Assembly: GCF_011044495.1 (NCBI RefSeq)
Contig: NZ_CP049143.1
Coordinates: forward strand, 5,580,001 to 5,644,000
Length of the DNA: 64,000 nucleotides
Reading direction: 5' to 3'
From: Roseimicrobium sp. ORNL1
GTDB lineage: Bacteria > Verrucomicrobiota > Verrucomicrobiia > Verrucomicrobiales > Verrucomicrobiaceae
The notes beneath the pieces were generated by a model. The model was not told where the DNA came from. It was given only the letters and a program-made list of their open reading frames with translations, and did not search any database. Positions 43,198 through 56,195 of the stretch are shown here, piece after piece. How positions within the stretch are numbered: position 1 is the stretch's first letter; every line of letters starts with the position of its first letter. A program made the translations under genes and the position numbers.

Positions 43198-43611
43198 ATG
43201 CAACTGGAACGGCGTACCATTTCCCCAAAGCCAGGCATGAAAGCCTGGATGAGTGACAGTTCAGGCTATCCCCTCCCCGACGGTCTCTCGGATCGGCAGG
43301 AAGTCCGGGTCGTGGGCCAGCAAGGCCGCACGCGGACTGTGGAGGACTCTCGAGGACAACGCTACGAGGTCCTCTTCTGGCAGGTGGACGCCGGCTATGC
43401 CTTCCGCATCAATGGCCGCTACTACCGGGAGAACACTCCGCAGGCGCTGGATCTTCTGGAGAACTATCTCAAACACCTGGAGCGCATGTCTCGCTTCGCC
43501 CCTTGGGAGACTGCGGAGCAGCGCCAGGACATCCGGTTTCAGCTCCGGCGGAATGGCCGGGATCCGCAGGGCCGGGCGAGGTACGCGGATTTTAGTTTGT
43601 GCGCTGGGTGA
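43198..43611 (+). CDS. Protein of unknown function preceded by a palindromic operator
   Basis: 137 residues from ATG 43198 (MQLERRTISPKPGMKAWM). I do not recognise the family. It is a small, basic, soluble protein. The first 55 residues look like a small beta barrel (QEVRVVGQQGRTRTVEDSRGQRYEVLFWQVDAGYAF split across strands), followed by an amphipathic helix (TPQALDLLENYLKHLERM) and a charged end (RQDIRFQLRRNGRDPQGRARY). No signal peptide. The upstream operator suggests repression and possibly SOS control. It is convergent with the next gene. Confidence 0.7.
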   Translation: MQLERRTISPKPGMKAWMSDSSGYPLPDGLSDRQEVRVVGQQGRTRTVEDSRGQRYEVLFWQVDAGYAFRINGRYYRENTPQALDLLENYLKHLERMSRFAPWETAEQRQDIRFQLRRNGRDPQGRARYADFSLCAG

Positions 43612-43645
43612 GTGGCAAGATGGGCCTCACGCCGCATGCACTGCA

Positions 43646-44140
43646 TCAGACCAGCGAAGGAATCCCCATGGTGGCGAGAACTGGGAATTCCGCCAGCGGT
43701 TGCAGATAGACTTCGATGCGCTGATCATCGCCCAAGATCCCTGAGGTTGGGCTGTCACTACAGAGCGTGACATGATAGATGCCGTCTTCAAGGTTGAGGG
43801 TCTGGCCTTCTGGACACGCATCCGACCAGCGCATCAGATCATAGAGATCACGGATGCAGATTTTTCCACCCGTGACGACCAAGCCGAGACGGTATTTGAA
43901 CTCTGCTTCCTCAACTCGTACCTCGGTAGGATATCCCTCGAAGAAGTCGAGCGTGAACCTACCTGGGCTGCCAGTGCCGAAACCCACGATGGTGCCTTGC
44001 TGAATGTGGCGCTGGACGTCCGGCTCCCTCCAGTAGTTTGCTGTGAAGTAGTCCTCGTCCTGCGCGATGTGGGCGGTATGGACCGGGGAATACATGATGA
44101 TTCCCAATCCGGAGATATCGAGCGTGACGGAACCGTGCAT
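43646..44140 (-). CDS. Protein of unknown function downstream of the rRNA operon
   Basis: 164 residues from ATG 44140. I do not recognise it. It is acidic and beta-rich, without signal peptide: MHGSVTLDISGLGIIMYS, GTGSPGRFTLDFFEGYPTEVRVEEAEFKYRLGLVV, CIRDLYDLMRWS, DGIYHVTLCSDSPTSGILGDDQRIEVYL. The latter half recalls a C2- or jelly-roll-like sandwich as in some immunity or competence-associated proteins, but no diagnostic residue was found. It lies 120 bp past the rRNA operon terminator on the same strand and is probably transcribed from its own promoter. Confidence 0.65.
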   Translation of the reverse strand: MHGSVTLDISGLGIIMYSPVHTAHIAQDEDYFTANYWREPDVQRHIQQGTIVGFGTGSPGRFTLDFFEGYPTEVRVEEAEFKYRLGLVVTGGKICIRDLYDLMRWSDACPEGQTLNLEDGIYHVTLCSDSPTSGILGDDQRIEVYLQPLAEFPVLATMGIPSLV

Positions 44141-44260
44141 TCGGCTGTGCGATAGCCAGGGAGTTCGAAGCGAGAGGTACAGGCCTTTTCAGAGCATGGC
44201 CACCTGTTTTTGGCATCTCGTTGCAAACCGTCACGCCACATCGGACGGCGACATGCGTAT

Positions 44261-44296
44261 AAAAAAGCAAAGCCGTTCCATTGCTGGAACGGCTTT
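44261..44296 (-). terminator. rRNA operon terminator
   Basis: A perfect 12-bp stem (AAAGCCGTTCCA at 44269-44280 with TGGAACGGCTTT at 44285-44296, loop TTGC) is followed on the minus strand by GC and a run of six U (complement of 44261-44266). It lies 12 bases beyond the 5S 3' end. Confidence 0.92.
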
Positions 44297-44308
44297 GATT
44301 GAAATAAA

Positions 44309-44420
44309 CTGGCGACTGCCTACTTTTGCATGACCTTTCGTCAGGCTATCATCGGCTTTGCAGCGTTTCACTTCCGTGTTCGGGATGGGAACGGGTGGGT
44401 CCACTGCGGGATATCACCAG
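44309..44420 (-). rRNA. rrf: 5S ribosomal RNA
   Basis: The minus strand reads CTGGTGATATCCCGC ... GGCAGTCGCCAG over 112 bases. The internal CCCATCCCGAACACGGAAGT segment is the universal 5S loop B/C sequence, and the two ends pair (CTGG/CCAG). It is separated from 23S by about 227 bases that contain short ACTATCAACT-type repeats and no gene. Confidence 0.95.
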
Positions 44421-44647
44421 AAATCTATCCAGAGGCACTGCTTTTTAAGGGCGGTGGGCTGGCCAGAGTCCTGATGATGGACTTTGGGTTTAACTGGGCC
44501 GGTAGTTGGTGGCAACTGTTATTGCTATCAACTATCGACCCTCAACTATCAACTACTTCGGGGAGACCGGAGGGTTGGTTTGAAAACTGCACACAAGGTC
44601 TGAAACGATAATGTCGGTGATATGAGATGCTAACAGGGATGCAAGGA

Positions 44648-47438
<2,791 letters not shown>

Positions 47439-47559
47439 AATCAGTCATTGAATTTGTTTGCATCTTGTCCTGGCCTTAACACCAGGACATCACTGAACAT
47501 TTTTCAGTTTGTGTGCAGTTTTCAAAGAACTCTCCAGATCTCATCTTCAGCGGTAAGAG

Positions 47560-47636
47560 TGGTGGGCCTGATAGGACTCGAACCTATGACCCCCGCCTTA
47601 TCAAGGCGGTGCTCTAACCAACTGAGCTACAGGCCC
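47560..47636 (-). tRNA. tRNA-Ile(GAT)
   Basis: On the minus strand GGGCCTGTAGCTCAGTTGG begins at 47636; the anticodon loop is CTTGATAAG (anticodon GAT) and the T arm GGTTCGAGTCC. The 3' CCA is encoded (47562-47560). The 7-bp acceptor stem GGGCCTG/CAGGCCC is perfect. Confidence 0.97.
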
Positions 47637-47689
47637 GCAGGTCGCTCTCGCATTTGCCCGCTTGTTTTCGCTTTCGCTAAACTTACGAC

Positions 47690-47762
47690 TGGAGGCAAGG
47701 GGATTCGAACCCCTGACATCCAGCTTGCAAAGCTGGCGCTCTACCAACTGAGCTATACCCCC
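47690..47762 (-). tRNA. tRNA-Ala(TGC)
   Basis: On the minus strand GGGGGTATAGCTCAGTTGG begins at 47762; the anticodon loop is CTTTGCAAG (anticodon TGC) and the T arm GGTTCGAATCC. The 3' CCA is not encoded beyond the discriminator A, in contrast to the neighbouring tRNA-Ile. It lies between 16S and tRNA-Ile. Confidence 0.97.
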
Positions 47763-47870
47763 GTTTCGTGAGGCTGATGTTACACAGAACTATTTTGTTC
47801 CAACAGAGGCTAAACAATGCACTGCAGATTCCACACCCAATGGACGTCATGATTACTCATGAGGTTCCTA

Positions 47871-49408
<1,538 letters not shown>

Positions 49409-49639
49409 TGGAGCATCTTTCCTTTTACAAAAAGATACTGACTTTATTACTTAACTTTTTGTCCACTGCTATGTGCAACCATGCAGTGCATTGTTTAACC
49501 TCTGTTTTTGGTGGCAAATTCGCTCTCGCAAATCCTCCAACCGTAGTCTGTGTAAAGATCCGTTTCTGCTTCAGTCTGAAGAACTTGCTTTGCAGTTCGC
49601 TCTTCGTTTGGCAGCCCGTCGTTTTCTGTCGGGATGTAG

Positions 49640-49667
49640 ATACTACTCGGGACTCCCTTTTCGTCAA
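49640..49667 (-). promoter_or_regulatory. Likely rRNA operon promoter
   Basis: On the minus strand TTGACG (49667-49662), 16-bp spacer, TAGTAT (49645-49640), about 240 bases upstream of the 16S 5' end, with an A/T-rich stretch (49675-49700) just upstream that could act as UP element. The rest of the gene-free stretch 49409-49890 holds leader sequence and nothing else I can name. Confidence 0.5.
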
Positions 49668-49890
49668 CTTCCTCATCACACTTTTTTAAACATTTTCGAA
49701 AACGGAGGCTCTTTTGTTTTCAGGAATAATCGTTTGACAGGCTTTCCCCGGAAACCTGCCTAGACACCTGATCAGCAACACCTTGCCACGTCTTCTACTG
49801 CTGCCTCCTGTGGAGCAGCGCCACTTGGCATCATCCAAGCATGGGTGGAGAAACGAATCTATTAGTGGCCTCTTAAACCCCCGGCCACCT

Positions 49891-50247
49891 ATGAACGCCT
49901 CGAGCGTTGGTCATGCGTATCTGCACGCAGAGTATTGCGAGCGGACGTACTCGGAGATTCCATTCACTGATGAAGTGCACACCTCCTGGTGGCAGTGGCT
50001 TGCGTGGAGATCACCCTTCGCCTTCACCGTGACGGATTTACAGCTCGTCATCGCCTGGCTGCGCCGGGAGATCCATGCGAACAAGCGCCACCCGAGCTGC
50101 CTGGAGTTCTCCCACTTGATTGGGAACCCGGAGCTATTTGAGCAGTACCTGGGCCTCGCCCAGCGCTGGAGCCGTCTCCACCACGCACACGCCGATAGCG
50201 TGGCACGTGCGCGATGGAACAGCAGCAGTGCGCGGACGCATGGGTGA
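49891..50247 (+). CDS. Small protein of unknown function upstream of the rRNA operon
   Basis: 118 residues from ATG 49891 (MNASSVGHAYLHAEYCERTY); the frame is open to 49783 but the extra sequence is not protein-like. The core is helical and Trp-rich: DEVHTSWWQWLAWRSPFAFTVTDLQLVIAWLRREIHANKRHPSCLEFSHLIG in several blocks, then NPELFEQYLGLAQRWSRLHH. There is no signal peptide. No family recognised, but the length of well-behaved helical sequence and the third-base GC preference argue for a true gene. It ends 11 bp before a repeat element. Confidence 0.62.
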   Translation: MNASSVGHAYLHAEYCERTYSEIPFTDEVHTSWWQWLAWRSPFAFTVTDLQLVIAWLRREIHANKRHPSCLEFSHLIGNPELFEQYLGLAQRWSRLHHAHADSVARARWNSSSARTHG

Positions 50248-50257
50248 TGGGGATGGT

Positions 50258-50432
50258 CCCAAGGAGCGGCGTGCTTTAGCCGCCGTTGAAACGTGATCCC
50301 GTCTACTGCGCCAAGTGACCCGCGAACGCCCCTTTCAGTACCCGCAGGATTCTTGTCACATGATGGTGCGCAGTGCAGCGCAGGCCATGCCTTTCACGCT
50401 CTCACGGCGGCTAAAGCACGCCGCTCCTTGGG
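50258..50432. repeat. 175-bp element with perfect 29-bp terminal inverted repeats
   Basis: The left arm 50258-50286 (begins CCCAAGGAGCGGCGTGCT) is exactly the reverse complement of 50404-50432. It occupies most of the gene-free gap 50248-50558 between a plus-strand gene and the convergent dnaE2. The interior has no ORF of note. The outer GGAGCG resembles the end of the element at 60516-60680. Confidence 0.82.
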
Positions 50433-50558
50433 AGTGCGCCCTTCCGCCATGCGAGCAAGCTCCAGCACTCCACGTGGCGTTCTCGATGTGCTACGCGATA
50501 GGACACGGCATTATCGGTCGGACGTATCACCTGCCGCCGAAGCTCGGCGGACTACTTT

Positions 50559-53500
50559 CTAATGGAAGTCATGTGACTTCGGCCCGGCGGTTGTGGGGAA
50601 TATCAGTGGCTCCACTTTCAAGGCGTACACAGAGGTCACGTCATCCACGATCTGCAGTCGTCCAATGATGCGTAGGAAGGGCTCCTGGGTAATGACCAGA
50701 CGCCTTGCTTCGAAGAGCGGTGAAGGCACGAAGGCATTGGCGATACCCGTTTCATCTTCGAGGCTGACGAAGACGTGTCCCTTCGCAGTGCCGGGTCTCT
50801 GACGACAGATGACCATGCCACCGATGATGACACGTTGTCCGTGCGTGCCGTGGGGTAGATGCTTCGCGAGCATGACCTCCGGCACCTTCTCTCGTACGAT
50901 TGCCATGGGATGTGGTCCCACGGTTAATCCTGCGGCGCTGTAGTCTGCCGCCAAGCGCTCCACCGGATTCATGAGGAGCAGAGGTGAGTCACTGGTAGGG
51001 ACGTTGGCATTGGCATAACCGGTGGCTTCTTCACGAAGCTTTGCGCTGTGGGAAAAGAGGTCATGCTCCCGCTCGCGCTCCACTTCCCAGAGGGCAGAGC
51101 GGCGATGGGGTGTGAGTGTGTTCAACGCACCAGACTTGGCCAGCACACGGCGTTCATCACGTGACAGATGGCAGCGCAGCAGGAAGTCTTCGATGCTCTC
51201 CCATGGCTTGCGCTGCCGCTCTGCGACGATCTTCTCTGAGGACGCCTTGCTCACGCCGCGCAGTTGATTCAATCCAAGACGGATGGTGCTGTCATCGATG
51301 ACCGTGCAGACGTGTTCGGACTGTGTCACGCACGCCGGCAGCACGCGCAGGCCATGCAGCTTGGCATCGCGCACCAAAGTGGAGGAGGAATAGAACCCCA
51401 TGGGCTGGTTATTGAGCAGCGCTGCCGTCATCTCTGGAAGCCGATGCACACGGAACCACGCGCTGGCATACGCTAATAGAGCGAAGCTGATGGCGTGGGA
51501 CTCCGGGAATCCATACAGCGCGAAGGAGCGGATGGAGGCCGCGACACGGTCTTGAACAGACTTCTCCACCTTTCGTTCATCCATGCCGACGTAGAGTTTT
51601 GTCATGACCTTTGCCATGCGCTCTTCCGAGCGATGAAAACTTAAGGCGCGGCGCAACTCCTCCGCCTGGGCGCCATCGAAACCTGCGATCTTCATGGACA
51701 TCTCCAGCACCTGTTCCTGGAACAGCGGCACGCCCAGAGTGCGCCCGAGCACAGGCTCAAGTTTTTCATGGATGCAGTCCACCTTCTCCCTGCCTGCGCG
51801 CCGCTGCAGATACGGGTGCACCATCTTCCCCACAATGGGTCCGGGCCGGATGATGGCGACTTCGATGACGAGGTCATAAAAGTTCTTCGGCTTCAGGCGT
51901 GGCAACGTGGCCATCTGGGCGCGGCTCTCGATCTGGAACACTCCGACCGTATCTGCCTTCTGGATCATGGCATAGGTCTCTGGATCGTCTTGCGGGATGC
52001 GGTGCAATTCCATGGCACGCTCCTCACCGCGCGCCCGGCACATGGTCATGGTGTCCTCCAGCACGGCCATCATGCCGAGGCCGAGCAGGTCCACCTTCAC
52101 GAGACCGAGGTCTTCACAGTCATCCTTGTCCCACTGCACGACCACGCGTCCTGGCATGGAGGCAGGCTCAAGGGGCACGATGGTATCCAGACCGTTCGTA
52201 CAAAGCACCATGCCGCCGCTGTGCTGCCCCAGATGACGTGGCAGGCCATAGGCAGCGTGATACAGGCGCAGCAGTGCAGGCAGGCGAGGATGGCTTTCGG
52301 GAAGGCCCGCATTCTTGATCTGCTCACGCACACCCATGGTGTGCTGGAAGTCACCATTGGCGAAGTAGTCCGAGTAGCGTGAGATGACATCCTCCGACAA
52401 ACCGATGACCTTGCCCATCTCCCGCATGGCGCTGCGACCGCGATAGGTGATGACATTCGCCGTCATGGCCGCGCCGTGCGGTGCGAATTGCCGGTACATC
52501 TCCTGGATGACACTTTCGCGACGATCGCCGCTGGGAAGATCAAGGTCGATGTCCGGCCAGCTTTTCTGGCGCCGGCTCAGGAAACGGGAGAACATCAGCT
52601 TGTGCTCCGTGGGGTTGGCATTGGTAATGCCGAGGGAAAAACAGACGACGCTGTTCGCGGCACTGCCACGCCCCTGCACCGAGATGCCCTGCTTTTTACA
52701 GAACTCCACGATGCTCCACACCACGAGGAAATAACCACTGAAGTTCAACTCACTAATCAAGCTGAGTTCATCCTCGATCTGCTTCCGGATGGTGGTTCCA
52801 TCCAGAGTGTCCTTGAGCTTCTGCGAGAGCGACCCGAGGCGATGGCGAGCTCCTTCGAGTGCTCTTTCCTTCAGGAAGGAATCCTGAGAATGCCCATCCC
52901 CCACAGGATACTCAGGAAACTTATACCCGAGGTCCTGCAAGGTGAAGCCTGACATCGCCTTCTCCGCGATGCGCGCCGAATAGTCCACGGCCTCAGGCAT
53001 GTCTGCGAAGAGCTCGCGCATCTCCTTTTCACTCTTCAGGTAGTGCTGGGAATTGGCTGCGAGCCTCAGCCCGGCATCATCCAGAATCGTGTGGTGGCGC
53101 AAGGCGGTGAAAGCATCATGCAGCAGCCGTCCTTCCATCGTGGCATAGAGCACGCCATTGGTGGCGACGAGGGGCAGGTCGCTGCGTTCAGCCAGCTCCT
53201 GCAATGCTTTGATGCGGCGCTGGTCCTTGCGCAGGCGATGCCGCTGCACTTCGATGACAAGCCGATCTTCGCCGCCAAAGATGCGCTGCAACCGGTTGAG
53301 CACTGCCATGGGCGCGTGGCGATCCCGGCTTTCAATGGCGCGCACGAGTGGTCCCTCGGCATCTCCGGTGAGCGCGACGAGATCCGCGGCGTGCTCCTCC
53401 AGTTCCGCCCAGGTCACGCGGCTCTGGCCTTTCGGAGCGCGCAGCTTGGCGCGGGTCAGCATGCGGCAGAGGTTCTGATAACCCTGCTGCGAGTAAACCA

Positions 53501-53732
53501 GCAAGGGCAGCACGCTCTCATCTTCCATCGTGATTTCAGAGCCCACGATGCCTTTCATTTCCAGTTCCTCCGCCTTGTGATGCACACGCGCCGTGCCGTA
53601 CAGGCCATCGCGATCCGTGACCGCAATGCTGCCCATGCCGAGTTCCTGGGCGCGTACCACCAGGGACTCCGGATGCGAGCTTCCACGAAGGAAGCTGAAG
53701 GCACTGCGGGCATGAAGTTCCACGAAAGGCAT
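50559..53732 (-). CDS. dnaE2: Error-prone DNA polymerase DnaE2
   Basis: 1057 residues. The PHP domain starts at the N-terminus (FVELHARSAFSFLRGSSHPE, AVTDRDGLYGTARVH), as in all DnaE polymerases, but the protein is shorter than replicative DnaE1. Catalytic aspartates are in PDIDLD (D394, D396, D398). GRGSAANSVVCFSLGIT, LPRHLGQHSGGMVL, GVFQIESRAQMATLPR and SFALYGFPESHAISFALLAYASAW are DnaE2 hallmarks. An OB-fold near 960 precedes a short C-terminus without the tau/beta-binding extension. It performs translesion synthesis and SOS mutagenesis with ImuA and ImuB, encoded just upstream under a LexA box. Confidence 0.97.
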   Translation of the reverse strand: MPFVELHARSAFSFLRGSSHPESLVVRAQELGMGSIAVTDRDGLYGTARVHHKAEELEMKGIVGSEITMEDESVLPLLVYSQQGYQNLCRMLTRAKLRAPKGQSRVTWAELEEHAADLVALTGDAEGPLVRAIESRDRHAPMAVLNRLQRIFGGEDRLVIEVQRHRLRKDQRRIKALQELAERSDLPLVATNGVLYATMEGRLLHDAFTALRHHTILDDAGLRLAANSQHYLKSEKEMRELFADMPEAVDYSARIAEKAMSGFTLQDLGYKFPEYPVGDGHSQDSFLKERALEGARHRLGSLSQKLKDTLDGTTIRKQIEDELSLISELNFSGYFLVVWSIVEFCKKQGISVQGRGSAANSVVCFSLGITNANPTEHKLMFSRFLSRRQKSWPDIDLDLPSGDRRESVIQEMYRQFAPHGAAMTANVITYRGRSAMREMGKVIGLSEDVISRYSDYFANGDFQHTMGVREQIKNAGLPESHPRLPALLRLYHAAYGLPRHLGQHSGGMVLCTNGLDTIVPLEPASMPGRVVVQWDKDDCEDLGLVKVDLLGLGMMAVLEDTMTMCRARGEERAMELHRIPQDDPETYAMIQKADTVGVFQIESRAQMATLPRLKPKNFYDLVIEVAIIRPGPIVGKMVHPYLQRRAGREKVDCIHEKLEPVLGRTLGVPLFQEQVLEMSMKIAGFDGAQAEELRRALSFHRSEERMAKVMTKLYVGMDERKVEKSVQDRVAASIRSFALYGFPESHAISFALLAYASAWFRVHRLPEMTAALLNNQPMGFYSSSTLVRDAKLHGLRVLPACVTQSEHVCTVIDDSTIRLGLNQLRGVSKASSEKIVAERQRKPWESIEDFLLRCHLSRDERRVLAKSGALNTLTPHRRSALWEVEREREHDLFSHSAKLREEATGYANANVPTSDSPLLLMNPVERLAADYSAAGLTVGPHPMAIVREKVPEVMLAKHLPHGTHGQRVIIGGMVICRQRPGTAKGHVFVSLEDETGIANAFVPSPLFEARRLVITQEPFLRIIGRLQIVDDVTSVYALKVEPLIFPTTAGPKSHDFH

Positions 53733-53758
53733 GGCGTGTATTCCCCTCCTCTCCTGTC

Positions 53759-55309
53759 TCAGCCGAACATGCCGTCGAGCACCCAGCCCTGCTTCTCACG
53801 CGCGATTTGATACAGCGCGCCGTTGCTCGCGGCCACTTCCCAGATCTCGCGCTGCCAGGCATGGCGATCCCACCAGTCACCGGAGAGCAGGTTGCATGGA
53901 TTCGTCTGTACAATCTCCAGCCTGCCTTCCGGAATGAGCATGGCAGCAGGAAGCCCGCCGTTCATCTGCACGGTGATCTGGCACGGAGGACGACGCCAGC
54001 GCAGAGGCAGGCCATGGGTGATGCTCTCCTCGGGTAATGGTGTATCATCTTTGGATAGCAATGCTGGCACCGGCGCCTCGACCTCGACCTGATTTTTCAA
54101 GACAAAGGCACCAGGCCGACGGCTGGGCAGCAGGATGGGCCGTCCCACATTTCCCGCGCCGAGCAGGGCCTCAAGCTGGGTGAGTGTTTCCGCGAAGCGG
54201 TTGGGATTGCGCAGGCCACGCTGGAAGAGCTGGCTCTGCCGCGCATCCGGCGCGGAGGCAGTGAGTTCCAGTGTGACCACGCGGATGGGCGATGCGGTGG
54301 TCAACCCATCCAGATGCGTGTGCAACACGCGCAGGAGAAGCTCCGCATGACGGGTGGGCTCTGCGAGCTGGATGCTGCGCTCGTGCACTTCATCATTCTC
54401 GAACTTCAGCGTGAGCTTCTCCTCGCATGCGACGAGCCAGGCCTCCGCCAGCCGGCCGCAGAGGGAGTCCAACATGCGGCGCAGGAGGAAAAGCAGCGGC
54501 TCCAGCGACTCCACGGGATACTCCAGCTCCATGACTTCGCGATAAGCCACCTCTGGCCGCACGAGTCGCAGCAACCGCTCGCGTCCTCCCGCAGCCATGT
54601 CCCACAAGGTTGCGCCCTCCATGCCCAGGCGCGCGGCGATGTCGGCGCGCGGCAACTTGATGAGCTCCGCCAGAGTGCGAATGCCCCAAAGCTGCAGCAC
54701 CTCGGTGACGTTGGCGGAGGGTTGCAGAACGGCGAGAGGCAACTGGTGCAGCAATGTGGTCTCGCTGCCCTCCTTCTCCTGCTCCTGCAGCACCAGCACG
54801 TCCGTAGCAGCACGCGCGGCGAGGCAGGCCATGTCGAGATTCCCCGCGAAACCCACCTGCGCCTGCAGTCCACATTGCGCGAGCCACTGCCGCATGTTCG
54901 CGCCACTGGCTTCCAGGCGTCCACGCATGTTCCGCACGCGGGAAACTTCCATGACGCAGAGTCCCGGTGCGGTGGACTCGTAATGTGGCGTCCAGTGGGA
55001 GGCGCAGCGGAGCAGGTCCGCATGCGCACGCATCTCCTCTTCCGGATGGCGGTGGCGCAGGATTAATCCGTGGCACCGCGCGAGTGCCTGGGAAGGCGTC
55101 ATGCCTGCCGCGATGCCCGCGCGCTCCGCTTGCGGATTGGCATGGAGCACGTGCCCCTTCTTCTCCGCCTCGGCGGGGGACTGGGTCAAATCGCTATCCA
55201 ACACCGCGAGCGGCCCACGCGGAGTGTCCGGCCACGCGCGCAAGGCTGCCTGCAGCTGGAAGCGTGGCAGCCACAGAGCGGCGTAGATGGAGGTGCGGGA
55301 AACGGACAT
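53759..55309 (-). CDS. imuB: ImuB, catalytically inactive Y-family polymerase-like protein
   Basis: 516 residues. The Y-family fold is visible (AERAGIAAGMTPSQALARC, LWGIRTLAELIKLPRADIAARLG with the helix-hairpin-helix). The N-terminal strand that carries the DxD metal site in DinB reads YAALWLPRFQLQAAL, without acidic residues, as expected for ImuB, which is a scaffold. The C-terminal part (about 420-516) contains LRWRRPPCQITVQ and WWDRHAWQREIWEV, the family's conserved C-terminal segment. ImuB binds the beta clamp and bridges DnaE2 with ImuA. It starts 35 bp after imuA and ends 26 bp before dnaE2. Confidence 0.95.
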   Translation of the reverse strand: MSVSRTSIYAALWLPRFQLQAALRAWPDTPRGPLAVLDSDLTQSPAEAEKKGHVLHANPQAERAGIAAGMTPSQALARCHGLILRHRHPEEEMRAHADLLRCASHWTPHYESTAPGLCVMEVSRVRNMRGRLEASGANMRQWLAQCGLQAQVGFAGNLDMACLAARAATDVLVLQEQEKEGSETTLLHQLPLAVLQPSANVTEVLQLWGIRTLAELIKLPRADIAARLGMEGATLWDMAAGGRERLLRLVRPEVAYREVMELEYPVESLEPLLFLLRRMLDSLCGRLAEAWLVACEEKLTLKFENDEVHERSIQLAEPTRHAELLLRVLHTHLDGLTTASPIRVVTLELTASAPDARQSQLFQRGLRNPNRFAETLTQLEALLGAGNVGRPILLPSRRPGAFVLKNQVEVEAPVPALLSKDDTPLPEESITHGLPLRWRRPPCQITVQMNGGLPAAMLIPEGRLEIVQTNPCNLLSGDWWDRHAWQREIWEVAASNGALYQIAREKQGWVLDGMFG

Positions 55310-55344
55310 GAGCGGAAGGCAGGCATGGATGATGAGTCCGGAGG

Positions 55345-56064
55345 CTAGACCGCCATAGCGACCGGCATTGGCGAAGGCATCGGTCTCGATCGAGACGTGC
55401 CGACAGGAACCGGCATGGGTAATGGCTCAAGCGCTGAGCCCCGGCGAATGACCCGCCCATTCAAATAGCTGAGCAGGACGGGCCGTTCCTCATCCAGCAC
55501 CTCCAGCGGCAACTGCCTGTCCAGCAGCAGCCGGGAACGAGCACAAGGCACCGCCTGAAACGGGGTGAAGACACACAGCGCCGCCCCACCCCGCTCCGCG
55601 AGCAAGCGCAACCGGTGCCAGGCTTGGGAGGGGATCTGCCTGACCTCGCGCTCAGGGCAAAGTTGAAGGTCCAGCAGCACGCGGGGGATGTTCCCATCGC
55701 GCAGGAGCAGGTCCGTGGCACGCACCGCCTTCTGCACCTGCCGGCAACGCAGCCAGAGGAGCCGTCCAAGGGCCTGCGGCGAGAGGGTGCGGGGATCAAA
55801 GGCATCTGCCCCATCCACCAGCGCCACCTGCTCGCGCAAGGTCTCCTCCTCCCCCTCCATGAGGGCGGCAAGAATCAGCCCGGAACCCGCACTGCCACAA
55901 GGAGATACGAACTCCGTGATCTGCCCGGGAGTGACCCCTGCCGCATCTACACAAGGAATGCCCGTGAGCACGGCACTGCCCATCTGCCGGATGGCCTGAG
56001 CCTCCGGGAAGCGCGCTTGCACCAGCTCGCGGATGTCCAGAATGTTGGGGGCGGTGGCAGACAT
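55345..56064 (-). CDS. imuA: ImuA, RecA-superfamily translesion accessory protein
   Basis: 239 residues from ATG 56064. The core resembles RecA/SulA-like proteins: a beta strand then PGQITEFVSPCGSAGSGLILAAL, a degenerate P-loop without the usual GK(S/T), followed by VALVDGADAFDP (Walker-B-like) and LGRLLWLRCRQVQKAVRATDLLLRDGNIPRVLLDL. The C-terminus is Pro/Met-rich and likely disordered. ImuA works with ImuB and DnaE2. The start codon sits one base after the operator palindrome, leaving no room for a Shine-Dalgarno sequence; the next in-frame ATG (codon 28) would remove conserved sequence. Confidence 0.93.
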   Translation of the reverse strand: MSATAPNILDIRELVQARFPEAQAIRQMGSAVLTGIPCVDAAGVTPGQITEFVSPCGSAGSGLILAALMEGEEETLREQVALVDGADAFDPRTLSPQALGRLLWLRCRQVQKAVRATDLLLRDGNIPRVLLDLQLCPEREVRQIPSQAWHRLRLLAERGGAALCVFTPFQAVPCARSRLLLDRQLPLEVLDEERPVLLSYLNGRVIRRGSALEPLPMPVPVGTSRSRPMPSPMPVAMAV

Positions 56065-56110
56065 GTTTACTGTTCACAAGAACAGTAAACTTATCAAATC
56101 CCAATGGCAA
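56065..56110 (-). promoter_or_regulatory. SOS promoter/LexA operator of imuA-imuB-dnaE2
   Basis: A perfect 11-bp palindrome, GTTTACTGTTC-N4-GAACAGTAAAC (56065-56090), contains TGTTC-N4-GAACA and also CTGT-N8-ACAG. Minus-strand hexamers TTGCCA (56110-56105), a 17-bp spacer and TACTGT (56087-56082) place the -10 inside the operator, the usual layout for LexA repression. The predicted transcript start falls about ten bases before the ATG. Confidence 0.9.
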
Positions 56111-56195
56111 GGTGGAAACGTGCCGCGCCTCTTCCTTGCCCAATATTGCGGCCACCTTACACACAGCTCACCGCAGAGGGTCGATTCATGGTTCT

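Noticed and set aside
44421-44647. ACTATCAACT-type short repeats in the 23S-5S spacer
   Set aside because: Only two or three imperfect copies; no regular array, so not CRISPR or a defined repeat.
49733-49760. Plus-strand TTGACA at 49733 as promoter of the 118-residue gene
   Set aside because: The -35 is perfect but no good -10 lies at 16-18 bp, so it is not annotated.
50315-50668. Plus-strand 117-codon ORF before dnaE2
   Set aside because: It runs through the inverted-repeat element and the antisense of the dnaE2 end; no protein features.
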